Assembly: GCF_034190915.1 (NCBI RefSeq)
Contig: NW_026947484.1
Span: 188,784,982-188,848,981 of the forward strand
Source of the DNA: Cavia porcellus
Lineage: Eukaryota; Chordata; Mammalia; Rodentia; Caviidae
Length of the DNA: 64,000 nucleotides
Reading direction: 5' to 3'
Under the pieces are notes generated by a model. That model was not told the DNA's origin. It ran no database searches and was given only the letters and a program-made list of their open reading frames with translations. Numbering within the stretch: position 1 is the first letter of the stretch; the number at the start of each line of letters is the position of its first letter. Positions 47,738 to 60,417 of the stretch are shown in pieces. Both the position numbers and the translations under genes were made by a program.

Positions 47738-48439
47738 CCTTCCTTTTCTGGACCATCTGTGTTGAGTGACCATGTCCTGACCATTTTCCCTTTCTTATTT
47801 CTCTGGTCTGTGCCTTTCTCAAGCTTAGCTAAACCCTCTCCTGCAGCTGAGCCTTTCACCTCCTGCCCCAGCTGCTGCTGCACCAGCTGCCTAATTTGTG
47901 CCCTGCCCCACTCCCACCCGGCCAATCTGCAGGCCTCCCTGGCAAAAAGCAAAGATTCCAACAGATTGCAAATTGCATGTCTCAGGCTTTCAGGTCAGCT
48001 GGTCAGCAGTTTGGTTTTCCTGGTGGAGACTAATCTGTTTAACAAAAATAGAACATACAGTAAAGCAAAAATTAAATACTCTAAAGTAGGGATGCTTGCA
48101 TCTGCAAATAACTGGGAAAGAAGGGGAGGAGTAAGGAGCCTGGGAGGAGGCCTGAGCATGATGCTGGCTTTATAGCTGTGGAGCTCCCTGGTCTCGGCAC
48201 TCACCTAGGAACCTGGGCAAAGATGCCCTTTGCTGATCAGCCCAGGTCTCCACTGTCAACTGTACAGGCAAGGAGCAGTATCCCCATCCATTCACCTGCC
48301 AACCATCACTCTAGTCTCCTGCAGAGGACTCCTTTTCTGATCAGTGTCTTGTTCTTGGGAAGAAGCAGCCATAATGTTGTTAGGAGGAGGAACATGAAGT
48401 TGACAGATAGGGGGTGACACACAGTACTACTAAGCAACT
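47738..48439. other. Unassigned intronic sequence
   Basis: No feature that I can support. A 161-codon frame overlaps 47690-48175, starts inside the ID, and has no domain. Confidence 0.45.
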
Positions 48440-48560
48440 AGTTATGTGATTTGAGGCAAATGCCTGGCATCCCAGGCCCTCTATCTCTTCACCTATAAAA
48501 TGGAGATTATGATGCATATTTCAACCCACTGGAGTATTTTAAGTTTTATTAATGAAGGAG
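48440..48560 (+). mobile_element. MIR fragment
   Basis: agttatgtgatttgaggcaa, ttcacctataaaatggagat and the following atgatgcatattt match MIR in order. Confidence 0.7.
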
Positions 48561-51500
48561 AAGCCTGCTGGGGGGGAGTGGTTATTTTAGATAATATACA
48601 CAAAATGTTTTGAGAGAGCTAAAATATCTTCAAGATTATTATCTCTGTATGTTTTGCAGTGGGAAACCTCAGGACAGGGACACAAAGGACTTTCCCCAGG
48701 GACCCTTCCTAGAAAATGGTCAGGTTCAGCCTTGATGGGAGCCTTCAGCTCCTTCTTCCTTGCTCTCTTTGCAGTTTGAAGTTGAGGGGGAAATGTGCTT
48801 ATGTTTGCACAGATTTCTGGCTCTTGTTCAGGAAAGCTCTGATCTGTCAGTAAAATGTAATCTATTTCCAGGGAGAGCATTATTTGGTTGGTGATGATGT
48901 TGCTATTTTTGCCTGTAAAAAAATGTGTCTCCTTGTAACATCATCAAAGAAAAAGTTTTTAGTAAAGTTTTCTTGTCATTAAAATACCAGCTGCTCATTA
49001 GAGAGTATCAGAGAGTATTAAAAAATAAAAAGGAGGGAAAAAATAATCACATGACCGAGAACTAACAAGAGTTAACATTATTACTTGGTGAAAGTCACTT
49101 TTATCTACTTGTGAACATTTTGCAAAACTTTTTTCTTTCATTGTCCAGTAATGTATTAGTTAGAATAAGTGAACAGGTAGTTCTCTTGTATGCCATATCT
49201 AAAGGGGACAGTTGTGGCCTCAGACCTCTGATAGATCCTGCAAATTTGGCTGGCAGGTGGGGAAGTGTGGGAGCAGGAAGGATCTTGTGAGAGGTTTGGA
49301 CAGGCCAGATGTAGAATGAAGTATGTCTACCGACATTCCTCTGGCCACAACTGTCACCTGACCTCACCTAGCAGAGTGGCTGGAAAATGTACTCTATCCA
49401 TGTGTCTAGGAGGGAAAGAAAACAGATGTAGTGAGCAGCTCACCAGTGTCCGGCACGATCAGAATATCACTTCTTCCAATCATGTATTGCTTTTCTAATA
49501 CTAAAGTCTGTATAACTTGGATTAAGTCACCCCTTGAATATTCTTTCCAGACTCCCTGTGTCACTCAGTGTTTACCAGAGAACAAGTATAATACAAGACA
49601 CACAAATAGATAAGAATTTACAAGACTGGCCTACAGTGGCCATTTGCAGAGTTGGGTGAGGGAGACTGCACACTGGAGATGGAAGGATTCAGCTGAAGGT
49701 CTGGAGCTTACTGCAGTGTTCTGTGCAAGTCCATACCAGGAGTGATGGGTCTGCGATGGAAGACCGAAGGGTCCTCACCGGAAGCTCAAGAGTCTGTGCC
49801 GGAAGCCAGGAGATGACATCCAAGGGGAAGGCAAAGACTGGAGCTCCTGCAAAAAAATAGAAGCAAATCTGTCCTTCTTCATTTCCCTGTTATACCATCC
49901 AGGCAACAAGCCACCCTTGGGCGGGTCTTCCACACCCTGGAGTACAAAGCCAGCTTACTGAGCTTCTCTTACTCAACTTGACACACTCAATCCACCATCA
50001 TCCTCCCTCATCCAAACTTGAGCCCAGTGTCCTCAGTGTGGCTGTCAGGCTCTCATCCACCTGGCCAGTCACACGCCTTGCTCGTCTCTTAGTCACCGTT
50101 CCCTGGCGTTGTTTCAGTGTCTGATTACAGCCACTTCCCTGCCCCTTGGTACCTATTTGGAATTCCCACTCCTGGGATGCTCCCCCATTACTCTTGGTTC
50201 GGCCAACTCCTTTAGGTCTCCGTGTAAATGCCACTTCCCAAGAAAGAACCCTCCTAGATCCTTAGTGAGAATTAGGGTCTTGTGTTCTCTCTCCCAACAC
50301 CCTGATTTTTTCTTTCATATTACTTATTGTCTGTAACTCTGTATGTGTCTGTGTATTTATTATGTAATACCTGTCTCTCCCACCAGATTGCAAGCTCCAT
50401 GCAATCTAGAATTGTGTTGATTTTGTTCAGTCCTTAGTCTGATGCCTACCTAGCACATCATAGGTGCCCAGAGTACTCACTGACTGAATGCAGGTATCGT
50501 AATACTTTATCGTGTGTCTCTGTCACAGTAACTGCACTGTTCCTCTACTTCTTGAACATTTCGTTCATGTTTGATGCTCTGCTATTGGGAACAAGCCTGA
50601 CTTGGCATTACAGTAACTGGGAGGAAGAGAGCCGAGCATCTCTTAAGGTCACCTACCCAGCCTCCTCCTCTAGGTCCCCACTTCTCTCCAGTACAACCAG
50701 CCCTACCTCATGCCACTATTTGCTTTGTGGGTGATCACTGTTGGGACATTTTGGACCCTCTGATTTTGGTACATGAGAAGCACATTTCCCCATCCTCACA
50801 TCAGCTGAAAGGTAGCAGTGGGACAGGCCACACTTTTTACCTCCCTTTTCAGGGCTCAGGCTTGTTACTTCTCAAGGTTCTAGGGGGCACATCAAACATT
50901 CTGAAGTCTTGGGCCTGTCAAACGAATTTTCAGTGTAAGAAAGTGTTTTAAATAAAAAGCAAAATATGACCTCTGCTATAGCTCAGGAGGACATGCAGAG
51001 AAAAGGAATATTTTTCACTTTTGCAGAACATATGGGCAGATATGCCCAATTATTTGGTCTCTTTCTTACTTTTAAGTCCCGCTGTCTCTTGGGAGAACAG
51101 AGGGCACTTTCTTCAAAACTACATGATCTAGGTCTCTACCCTTGATAGAAGAACTGCCTAGCCATCTAGCTCCAATGTTCTCAAAGACTGTGTCATTCTC
51201 TGAGGCTAGTGATCCATGGGTAGAGGCTGGCAGCAAAATGCTCCAGGCTCAGTGGGGGCTACAACCACGCTGTCCCCTCCTGTCGCAGAGCTGAGCACGG
51301 CCTCCCCAGCTCTTCACACTCCAATGACTTAGAGATTCCCTGGCTTGTGTGATGTGGCAGGGCAGATCTTTCCCAGTAGCACAAATCAGACACTTAGATG
51401 AGCATGCATGCTTACCGCTCCCAAAGCATCACAAGAGCCTAGAGGCACAGGTGCACTCCAGAACCCAGTAAGAGGGAAAAAAGCAGCTTCCTAAAATGCA

Positions 51501-51994
51501 CTCAAAACTGCAGAGCCTGTGACTTCACACCATTAGACACAGTCCAGAGTGTCTCTCTGACTAGCTGCTGGCTCCGATGGAGCATTGTCTGCAAACCTCA
51601 GGTATCTCCCAGCTGCCCCCTTCCTTTCTCTCAGTCCCCATATCAGACCATGTTCCCTAAGCAGCACATCCCTGTCTTCCACTGTGAAATTGAGAAGAGA
51701 GGTCCTACACTGGAGTGTGACTCATAAGACATAAATTGTGAATTTCACTCCCTCTTAATGTGAAACATTCAACATGGACAGCGAAACAGAGAAGTGTTGT
51801 AGGAAGAGGTTTCTGAACCTTTACTGAACGTTTGACTGTTCCCTGACATTTCTGGGATTCTGATTTGACGTAGGATGAGATTTCATTGATCCAAATTAAC
51901 TGGAAGAATTATGATGAGAATTCTCCTGCTCTGATCCTGAGCTATTCCTCTGTTTCAGCTGTCATTCATTCTCACAGACAGCACTGAGAAGTAG
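48561..51994. other. Unassigned intronic sequence
   Basis: Over 3 kb with no confident repeat. A stretch near 49045-49090 (aataatcacatgaccgagaa, agagttaacattattacttg) recalls an old interspersed repeat but I cannot name it. Confidence 0.4.
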
Positions 51995-52065
51995 GTATTT
52001 TCCCAGCTGTTTTTTAGATAGAAGAATTGAGTCTCAGGGACTGTCCCAGGTCATGGTAGTGGCAG
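51995..52065 (-). mobile_element. MIR fragment
   Basis: agatagaagaattgagtctc and ctgtcccaggtcatggtag are the complement of the MIR core. Confidence 0.55.
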
Positions 52066-52794
52066 AATTTGCTCTTGTGTGGCCAATGCTGAACCTTCAA
52101 TGTTTTTCTGTACATGATCTTCCCATGAAGGCTGAAGATTGCTCTGAACAGGCATGTGGACCTTTGCTGCTCCAATTAAAATGAAACTCTTAGTTTGATT
52201 TGCTTTCATGAAACAGGACTATTTTTAACATTAGTAACATCTCTTTAAGGGAAAAAAATCCTTATGAATTATCCACTTGAGGGTTTTACCTCTATTATAT
52301 TATTTCCAAATCTGCTCTGTGGTCATGTTGATAAACTCCTGGGAAGTTAGTCATGTTGACAAAATTGAAGATCACTCAGCCTCCTGTTTAGAGAACAGGG
52401 CTTTTAGAGGGAAATGTAATACAGAGACCTGGCCATAGTGGTGCCTGACAATTGCCACACTGCTGGGGCAAGAGAACAGAAAGGATGACGGTGTTGCCAT
52501 TGTGCCTGAGATGCCTGAAATGGTTCCGACTTTCTTGACTGGGTCTGGCTGGTAAAGAATTTAACTTCTGAAGAGTTTGTAAAAGTCATCAAAGAATAGA
52601 TCTGGAATACAAATAAAATAATGGAATTACTTCCAAGCACATTGGAATCCAAGGTCACTGTCACTGCTGTCTCTGCTGCTTTGGGGACCCTACCTTTGGT
52701 GAGTGATCAGGCAGCCAGGAGATACTGGGCCCCACAGACACTTACAGTCAATCATAGCTCCTGCTGCCATGACCAGAGTGGACTTTTCCTCATG
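52066..52794. other. Unassigned intronic sequence
   Basis: No feature that I can support. Confidence 0.45.
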
Positions 52795-52945
52795 CATGAA
52801 CCCCTTGTGGTACTGGAGTTTGAACTCGGGCCTTCACACTAAGCTTCACCCTCGGTCCTTTATATTTTGAGACAAAGTCTGGCTAAATCTCTAAGTTGCA
52901 TAGGCTGAGCTTGAACTTGCAGTTCTCTTGCCTTGGCTCTCATTA
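52795..52945 (-). mobile_element. B1-ID dimeric SINE, antisense
   Basis: On + an ID complement (ggtactggagtttgaactcg, ggccttcacac) is followed by a B1 complement (ttttgagacaaagtctggct, ggctgagcttgaacttgcag). On the minus strand this gives B1 then ID, the same order as at 24078. Confidence 0.75.
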
Positions 52946-54029
52946 ACAGAACCTTCATGGAACCAACTGGCAGAGGATTCTGGGAAATGTAGTTTCCAGG
53001 CTTCTAGTCTCTGCAATACAGAGAAGAATTCAAAAAGTGATAATGAACTGTGATATGGATGTGATGGTTTCCAGTGACTTCTCTGAGACTGTACATGGCA
53101 AAAGCTTAGAGTCACAGCATTTATAGATATGAAAGACTCTATGTAGGGGGACCAATAGGCTAGGGAGTGAGTGGCAGTCCTGTCTCATGCTAGGTTTTAG
53201 AAAGGATGTGCATCCACCCTCCTGGCTATGGTAGCAGATCACTGAGCACTGAAGCTATCCTGGCCACACGGGCTTCACTCAAGATTCACTGCCTCCTTCC
53301 CCTCCACCTGCCCTATCTCTCAGGCTCCATCAGGCTGTGAGGAAGAGATGGGGTCAGGGCCTTGGTACTAGGGTGTCTCAGATTGCACTCAACCAAGGAA
53401 ACAGACATGAGACCAAGCTCTCCCTACAAAAAATGAATCAGGAAATTCACCTAGATAGCTGGAAAAGGATCAAGGAAGCAAGATCACACAGAGAGGCAGG
53501 TCACAATGGGATATGATTGCAGGAGCAGCCTCACCAATCCCATGGGGTCTTCTGGACCCATTGGCCCTGCACAGTGTCCTGCGTTGAAGCAAGGGGGCCA
53601 GAACTGTGGCCTTCACCTTGACCACCATGTACAGGCTACCTTGGGAGGGGTCGTCACTTTAGTTAGCACAGCTCTCTTAAGGAGTGGCGCAGTGCAACAG
53701 TGGCCAAGATGCCCAGCAGCTGAGGAAATGAGTGCCATGCACAAGTGGCATGTGGGGAACACACCACAATGTCCCCTGCCTAGGATAAGAGGAGCAGGAG
53801 GCCCAGCATTGCTCAGCCTTCATGCTCAACCAGCTTTGCTGTGCACTCTGCACCACCAAGAGTCTGAGCACACAATTGCATTCCCTCCCTTGTCTTGTTG
53901 CCTTTTAATCACCATCTCCACGTTCATCACTAACTGGAATTTTTTTTCTTTTATTGATGTGCATATCCTGTCTATTCCTTCTAATCAAATACAAAACGCT
54001 AGTAGAGCAGAAATCAATACCCCGGACAG
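52946..54029. other. Unassigned intronic sequence
   Basis: The 212-codon frame at 53506-54144 runs into a B1 at its end and has no recognisable domain, so it is not called as a gene. Confidence 0.45.
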
Positions 54030-54175
54030 TACTGGGGCAGAGTGCAGTGAGGCATACCTGTACCCCCGGTACTGGGGAAGGTGGGAGGCCAAAGCAGGAG
54101 GACCACCTGAGCATAAGTGTTCAAGATCAGCTTGGGCATCATAGTGAGGTCATATTTTCAAAAAACAAACAAAAA
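54030..54175 (+). mobile_element. B1 SINE
   Basis: gcatacctgtacccccggta, gtgggaggccaaagcaggag, gttcaagatcagcttgggca and an A-rich tail with aaaaaacaaacaaaa in B1 order. Diverged. Confidence 0.8.
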
Positions 54176-55755
54176 GTTGGTGTAAAACAAATAAATAAGT
54201 TGTAGGAGTTGGCCACTTTCTATTATGGAGGTTACCTCTTGAATGGAATTTCTTGAGAATCTTGTGGGCACGAGACCTTTCTCAGGCCAGTCTTACCAAG
54301 GTTGCCTTGGCTGGGTCCGTGGTCCTCTGTCCGGTTGGGCCTCGTCAGTCAAACCATCAGGTGCCTTCTGGGAAAGTCACGTAATATGCTTTCCTCATGA
54401 GAGGGCTTCCTTCATGTCCAGTGGCAGCTTTCAGAATAACAGTTACCCATCTTTCTTCGTCACCCCATTATCACAGCCAGAAATTCTCCCTTCCTCCTGT
54501 TGGTAAACAGAAGACATGATGGCTCATGAGGTTGTTCCTAGGCTTTTCACCCATTTTGGAGACACATTTCTGAGGCAAACCCTCTTGGATAGCACCCAAG
54601 AGTCTGCCCCTTTGCCAACTGAGGTCACATGGGAGTTGAAAATTCCTTCCCAAAGATCAGAAACCTCCCTGGTGCCACAGATCTTTTCAGTTCCACTCTC
54701 TGCTGTTAAAAGTGTTTAAATAAAATGATTGCTGCCATTTACTGGGTGCCTGCTGTGTAACCTGGAGCTGCAGAGACAAGTAATTCAGAAATGATGAGGA
54801 GCTCACCTGAGAGAAGCCCCACCCCAGGGTCTGGGACTCAGACAGTGGCCTCCTTTCACTGTGGAACCTGAGAAATCACAGAGTTGGAAGGAGGCAACGT
54901 TATTAAAAATAGTTATTGCTAATAAATAAAATATGACAGGTCTTACTTTAAAATGAGCTAATTATTTTTGTTTAAAAAGTGCAGGGAGAAAGCAAAGGGA
55001 AAGTCTTTCTCACTTCTGTATCTTATTCTGCTTCAGTGTCTCCACTAAAGCTTTCTTTAGCCAAGAAATACTGCAGATTTGCCCACATTTTAAACCTAGA
55101 AATGTTTGGAATTCTTCAAAATATGGCAGGGGATTGGTGAATTAGTTTGGTCTCCACTGTTGTCAACCAATCAAAAAAAATTCTTTTCTCCATTGGGCAA
55201 TGTTTCTGTCTTTCCCATCCCAGGGAAGTGGTCTATTTGCATAGAAGTGTTCCTGTTGAAAGGTATTCTGTAGTTTTCAATCATTCCTGGAAATAAAATC
55301 ACAGCTCCTGTCACACTTTAAGTGTTTTCACACTCCTGGGAATTGCTTACCATCACCTGAATATAGAATTCAGTGGGTGTTAGTTTCAAACTGATACTAC
55401 TTGCAGCTGTCTTCTGGGACTTCAAAAAGGTGTCAAAGTGGCCTTAGAAGGTGTTTCTCACTCTGAGAACAGGTTGAATGATCCCCTTTATTTTGAAAGC
55501 CTCAGAGCTTCACACTTCTGTTTTCCACCTAAGGGAAGATGAAACTCCTGGGGCTTGCTCCCTAACTAAGAGCATCCAAGTATTTTCTCTGCTGTTGCCT
55601 GACGACGCAAGTGCATTACTGTAAGAAAAAAGCAGGGGACCTTTAAAATCATTTCTTTTCCTAATTTCACCATAATATGAACACAAGACGATTTATTTCT
55701 GGATCAGAATTGCGTGCTGTAGTAAAATGACATGAGCATTGAAGTGAAGTGGGGT
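54176..55755. other. Unassigned intronic sequence
   Basis: No feature that I can support. Confidence 0.45.
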
Positions 55756-55832
55756 TGGAGGTGTGCTAGGGGTGTATCGAGGGGCGTGTGCCTAACACAC
55801 ACAAGGCCCCGTGTTCAATCCCAGCCCTGAAA
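55756..55832 (+). mobile_element. ID SINE, old
   Basis: gtgctaggggtgtatcgagg, then aaggccccgtgttcaatccc and agccctgaaa keep the ID order with many changes. Confidence 0.65.
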
Positions 55833-56439
55833 GGAAAACTTGGGTATGAATCCCAGTTTCTTATATAATGACCTTATAAAAATGCATAACCTTTCTCTGC
55901 CTCAGTTTCTTGATCCATAAGACATGGTTCATCTCTTACCAGCTAAGCCAGTCATTAAGATGCAATGATATAACACATGTCAGGTTCCCTGCATGGCTGC
56001 AGAATTTTAAGTGAACCATAAATTGACAAAAAGAAATGGTATATTCTTCTTTAAATTCCTGGTATATTTAGCCAAGCATGTGGAAGGCTGCAAGACAGAT
56101 GAAAATGATGATGCCATCTTTAGCCCTCGAGGTCCCTAAGGAAGGCCACTCAGCTGCCTGTGACAGTAGTCAGGTCTTTCAGGCTCAAGTAGCGTAATTT
56201 TGTGCTGCACTACAGCCCAGTTATAATTGGGGCTAATGTCACTGTGCAGGAAAAGCTTAGGGAGACATTCTCTGGCTTAATAAAAATTACTAACCTGCAG
56301 CATCCTGGAGTCCTCAAGCCAAACAGGCCTGATCTTTATGAGTAGGTACAGGGCCTGCCTCAGGACCTCAGTCTACCTCCATCTTCCCCGGGAGACCTTG
56401 TCCCCAGGATGACATGGGACACGTGGGTGTTTAATAAAT

Positions 56440-56700
56440 AGTCCCAGTGATAATGGAGATGTTTATCTCAGCTTTAATTCGCATGTGGTAGTTCCATTAT
56501 TGATTTTGTGCTCCTCACAAATTAACCAGATAAAATCACAACTAATTTAAAAATAATTAGTTTGATTTTGCGTCTCTAGTCCAATGGGAGTCTATTTTTT
56601 CCCAATATTAACAATCGCATCCTACAGCTAGCGCGTTTCAGTGAGCTCGGCAGTGTTTGAGCTAATGTGGCATCTCTCTTTTGTTCTTGTTTGTTTGTTT
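56440..56700. other. AT-rich block just upstream of the second exon
   Basis: Contains several TAATTA/TTAATT-type motifs, including the inverted pair aactaatt (56540-56547) and aattagtt (56555-56562). There is no repeat signature. It could be an intronic regulatory element; that is an inference only. Confidence 0.35.
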
Positions 56701-56709
56701 TATTTTTAG

Positions 56710-56770
56710 GGTCAAGTTGTGTTCCGGAACGGGGAGAGAATGGGGACCATTAAATTTACTCAATTTCAAG
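56710..56770 (+). CDS. GABBR2: GABBR2 next coding exon (61 bp)
   Basis: Directly continues the protein of the upstream exon: it opens GQVVFRNGERMG and ends with TQFQ plus the first base of the next codon, so the exon ends in phase 1. It belongs to the membrane-distal part of the GABBR2 Venus-flytrap domain, on the extracellular side. The acceptor is strong: a T-rich tract ending tttttag at 56703-56709. The donor is aag|GTAGGC. The next codon is completed in an exon outside the window. Frame is intact. At 61 bp it is small, and the strong polypyrimidine tract fits efficient recognition of a short exon. Confidence 0.96.
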
Positions 56771-57099
56771 GTAGGCTTTTTGATGTTTATTCTTCCTAGT
56801 TGACAACATTTCTATTCAGGGATGTTATGTTTTTGCCATAAAGTACATCAAACAAAATGGGATAGGATATGAGAACCCAGATAAAAGTGGGAATAGTTCA
56901 TAGGAAATACTTCTGTATGAAACATTAGTTTCAACGTGGATACTGTTTCTCAGCTGTGTTACTGGGCAGCCTCCACCTCCTCCCCACCTGACTCAGACAC
57001 TTAGGAAAGGTAAGGAACAGGGCAGCAGTTAAGTCTGCTGCAAGAGGCCGAGAAGCCCTGCGCCGTTTTTAGTTCTGATTATGGAAATGTCCAGCAGAC

Positions 57100-57370
57100 T
57101 CTATGAGCGTAATGAACCCCACGTCCCCGTGGCTCAATGGAACCATTATCTACATCTTACCAATCTTGTTTTATCTCTCCTCACTCCCAGCCCCCTTTGT
57201 GTTTCTGCTGTCGTATTTTAAAGCAGCCCTTAGACATTATCTCATTTCAATCTATAAATACTTCAGTATGCATTTCTACAAGACAAGGACTTTTAAAAAC
57301 ACAACCAGCATACTATTATCATACCTACAACATTAACAATTCTGAACGTCTTTTTATTCCTGGTCGTTGT
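57100..57370. repeat. Possible old interspersed repeat
   Basis: aagacaaggacttttaaaaa, ccagcatactattatcatac and ttaacaattctg resemble a block common in ancient mammalian LINE remnants. Not assigned further. Confidence 0.3.
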
Positions 57371-57589
57371 TGATCCTCTGATCAGTTCAAAGGTGCCTTC
57401 AAGGCCGATGGTTTCGTGGCGAATCCACACAAGGTCCAACTACGGTGTCATCTTGCTGTGTCTCTTTAGTCTCTTTTCTGTTATAACCCCCACACTTTTT
57501 CTAGACTGTTTATCTTCTAAAGAAGCCGGTTTGTCTGTTGAACTTTCCTGCTGCTGTTACAGAAGCCTCAGCAATCACCCAGACCAAGA

Positions 57590-57655
57590 TTTTTGTGTGA
57601 TGAGAACACCAAGGCCCAGAGAGCAGAAGTGACTTGTCAGAGCCCCCAGAGCATC
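57590..57655 (-). mobile_element. MIR fragment
   Basis: atgagaacaccaaggcccag and gaagtgacttgtcagagccc are the complement of the MIR core. Confidence 0.55.
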
Positions 57656-58354
57656 TGTGAGGGACAGGTGGGATGTTCCTAAAGGCACCTGCCTCAGCTT
57701 AGCCCAGACCCCTGGAGGGACCACTCAGCAGTGCTATATTTTCAGCATCTTGATTTTCTGGAATCCAGAAATAAGAACAGGGCCTGCTGTGTTCGCTCAC
57801 TTTAAGTAAATCTGAGAATTATCCCAGAGAAAGCCAGAAATTAAAGCAAGTTCTTCAGATTCATTCAGACAAATCCCGCCAGGCTTCTGATCAATGGAGA
57901 GCGGTGTTCCTCGGCAATATCACTTTGTAATATAATCCTGTAGATTTACCTATTCGTCTTCCTGTGGCAGGTAATTGAAACACATGTCAGCTCAGTGGCA
58001 TGCACAAAAGATGTCATTGTAGGCAAATGTAATTATTTTCCCATTTGTTGTCTTATTTCTTTATTGGTTGAACAAAGTAGGCACCTTGGCACAGACACAG
58101 GCTTTTTTTTTTTTTTTTTTGAGTGATTATAACTACATTTTCTTGTCACATTTCCAGTTCTCAAATTATATCATTCTGGGAGAGGATATTGTAAAACATG
58201 AGCTGTTTGGTTACAGCTACCAGGGCATGCCAATTGTATTGCTTTCTCCTTTTTCATACCTGAGGTGTAGGTACCCATGGTGACTGTGGTTCTAGGCAGG
58301 TCTGCAGATTTATAAGAAAGGCCTAGCCCACCTCGACTCAAGTCGCATAATCAC
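57656..58354. other. Unassigned intronic sequence
   Basis: Only a poly-T run at 58102-58119 stands out. Confidence 0.45.
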
Positions 58355-58520
58355 TGGTGAACATCAGACAGATGACTTCGCCTCTCTGAACCTTCTCTGT
58401 CTTCATCTGTACAATTAGGCTATGATCCTACCTACCTTCCTGGAATGCGGGAAGAGCTATGTGAGAGAACATGTATTCATGGGTGCATTTATTTTTTGCT
58501 CAACAATAAGTAGCAATTAT
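58355..58520 (+). mobile_element. MIR fragment
   Basis: cagatgacttcgcctctctg, ttcatctgtacaattaggct and a following ctatgtgagagaacatg are in MIR order. Confidence 0.7.
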
Positions 58521-58699
58521 GATAAGTATCTTCTCAGAATCTGGCCCTTTTCTGGGACAAATCTGGATTTCCCTGGTTACTGATACCTCGGAACCTTTTC
58601 CTTGGCCTTCTCTGCTGTTAGTGGCTGCTTCCTATGCTTAATGCTGGGTAGCGTGTCACGCAGGGCCGGGCTTAGAGAGGACCTCACCCCACCTCTTCA

Positions 58700-58795
58700 T
58701 GGCATAAATAAGAAAACTAAGGCTCAGAGGTGGGAGGTGTTCCCCAGGGACACAGGACTGGCAAGTGGCAGGGCTAGGCCTGGCCCTCACCTTGT
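58700..58795 (-). mobile_element. MIR fragment
   Basis: aagaaaactaaggctcagag, cccagggacacaggactggc and aagtggcagggctaggcc are the complement of the MIR core. Confidence 0.7.
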
Positions 58796-59109
58796 GACAC
58801 CTTACTCACATGCATACCCATATCTTCCTGTGCTCCCCTCACCTCCTCTATGTTTGTGTCTAGTTTTATTGATGGTTGCAGTGGGATCTTCAGATATTCC
58901 TGTTACCTGTTTATAAAACAGTCCTGTTGACCTGGCAAACAGGTCACATGTTATATGGGGACTGAAATGAGCCACAAGACTGCAGGGGGTGTGTGCACAT
59001 CAGTGCAATAATTAGCTTTTCAAATTCAAAAAACTTCAGAGGGGTCTTGCTTCCCAGGAAGGGAGATCACTGAGTTACTGAATGGACCAGCCAAGCTGGC
59101 AGAGTCCCT

Positions 59110-59185
59110 GATTATTATCTCATTTCCGAGGGGAAACTGAGGCTCAGGCCTGGAAAGAGACTTGCTCTGCTCAGGGCAGGCCGAG
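59110..59185 (-). mobile_element. MIR fragment
   Basis: ttatctcatttccgagggga and aactgaggctcaggcc are the complement of the MIR core. Confidence 0.55.
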
Positions 59186-59879
59186 ACATCCAGTAAGACT
59201 ATGAATTCATCTCTTCCCTTCTCTAGACCACTGCTTCTCAGTTCCCTAAGAAAGGGACTGGACCAGATTCCGTCTTCTGGAACCCTCCAGGAATTGTCTC
59301 CTCCCTAGTGTTATCAGCTCTTAAATTGCCTCATGCTGATGACCTCACAAAAAGCCTCCTCATGGTCTCACCGTGTTTTTGCCTGGCCCTTCATGACTGC
59401 TGTGTCCTGTCTGTTGGTCCTTCCCTTGCTGCTCTCATTCAGAAGGGACGTGGAAATGCAGGTGGTAGCAGCACCCATTACATTAATTCAGCTTCAGAGC
59501 CACCCTTCGAGGGAAGTCCCCTGTCTAGCTCTGCTCCCTGGTGGTCTCCAGCACACGCTGGTGGTATCTTGGAAGTTGTTAAAGACCCCATGAGGTACTT
59601 TCTTCAACTTCTCATTTGCAGAGTCCCTGGTGCCTTTGAAACCTTTTATCTATAGTCAAGGAAGTGTTTGATAGGAGGCTCTGCTCACTTCTGTGGAAAA
59701 TTAAAACACAAAGGAATTGGACATGGAAGGCAGCTCTGGGTAGAAGACCAACAAGAGGGCCAGGAAGCCTTGTTCTTGTCTACTCTTCCATGCTAGCAAT
59801 GTAGGACCGATAGGTACTCACAGTGCTTGGCCGATAGGAAGACCTCAGTAAAAGATTAGTGGATTAATTTGGGTGCAGA
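59186..59879. other. Unassigned intronic sequence
   Basis: No feature that I can support. Confidence 0.45.
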
Positions 59880-59975
59880 AGAACTGAAGTCTTTGCTTTG
59901 ATCTTGAATGACTGAATTTACCTCCAAAATCTCAATTTTCCCACTGCAAAATGGGACTGCACTAATGTGAGCTTT
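59880..59975 (+). mobile_element. MIR fragment
   Basis: gaatttacctccaaaatctc and ttcccactgcaaaatgggac match the MIR 3' half. Confidence 0.5.
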
Positions 59976-60337
59976 GCCTGCTTCCAGGGCTCTCATCAGC
60001 AACCAGTGAGGTGAGGGTTCTGTGCACTCTGGAGCTTTGGGAATCTATGACCACAGCTATGACCATTGCCAGCAGGCAGCTTGCTCCTGGCTGGCTCCTC
60101 ATATGACTTTGCTAAAAGAGTTAGTGAAAGAATGATCCTTGAGCTTGGCAATTCCCTCATGTCCCAAGACATATAAGAATATTTTCATTTTGGGTTTTCA
60201 GTAACTTGATTCAAGGTAGACCATCTGGCAACATTAACAACTGAAATGTGATCACATTGGTGGGTACTATTTTTCCAGGCTAGAGAAACCACGTTTTTGT
60301 ACTTCTGTTTTCATAGAAATTTAGGAATGGCCTATTT

Positions 60338-60405
60338 TCTTTCTTTCTTTTTTCTTTCCTTTTATTTTGCACTGGAGATCAAACTTATGACCTCATGCTT
60401 TCCAA
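60338..60405 (-). mobile_element. 5'-truncated ID SINE with target-site duplication
   Basis: T/C-rich tail complement followed by actggagatcaaacttatga, the ID B-box complement. Flanked by aatggcctattt at 60326-60337 and 60406-60417, so the short copy is a truncated insertion, not a decayed full one. Confidence 0.8.
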
Positions 60406-60417
60406 AATGGCCTATTT

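Noticed and set aside
53506..54144. 212-codon + strand frame, the longest in the window
   Set aside because: No recognisable domain, and its end runs into a B1 SINE. Chance frame in GC-richer intron.
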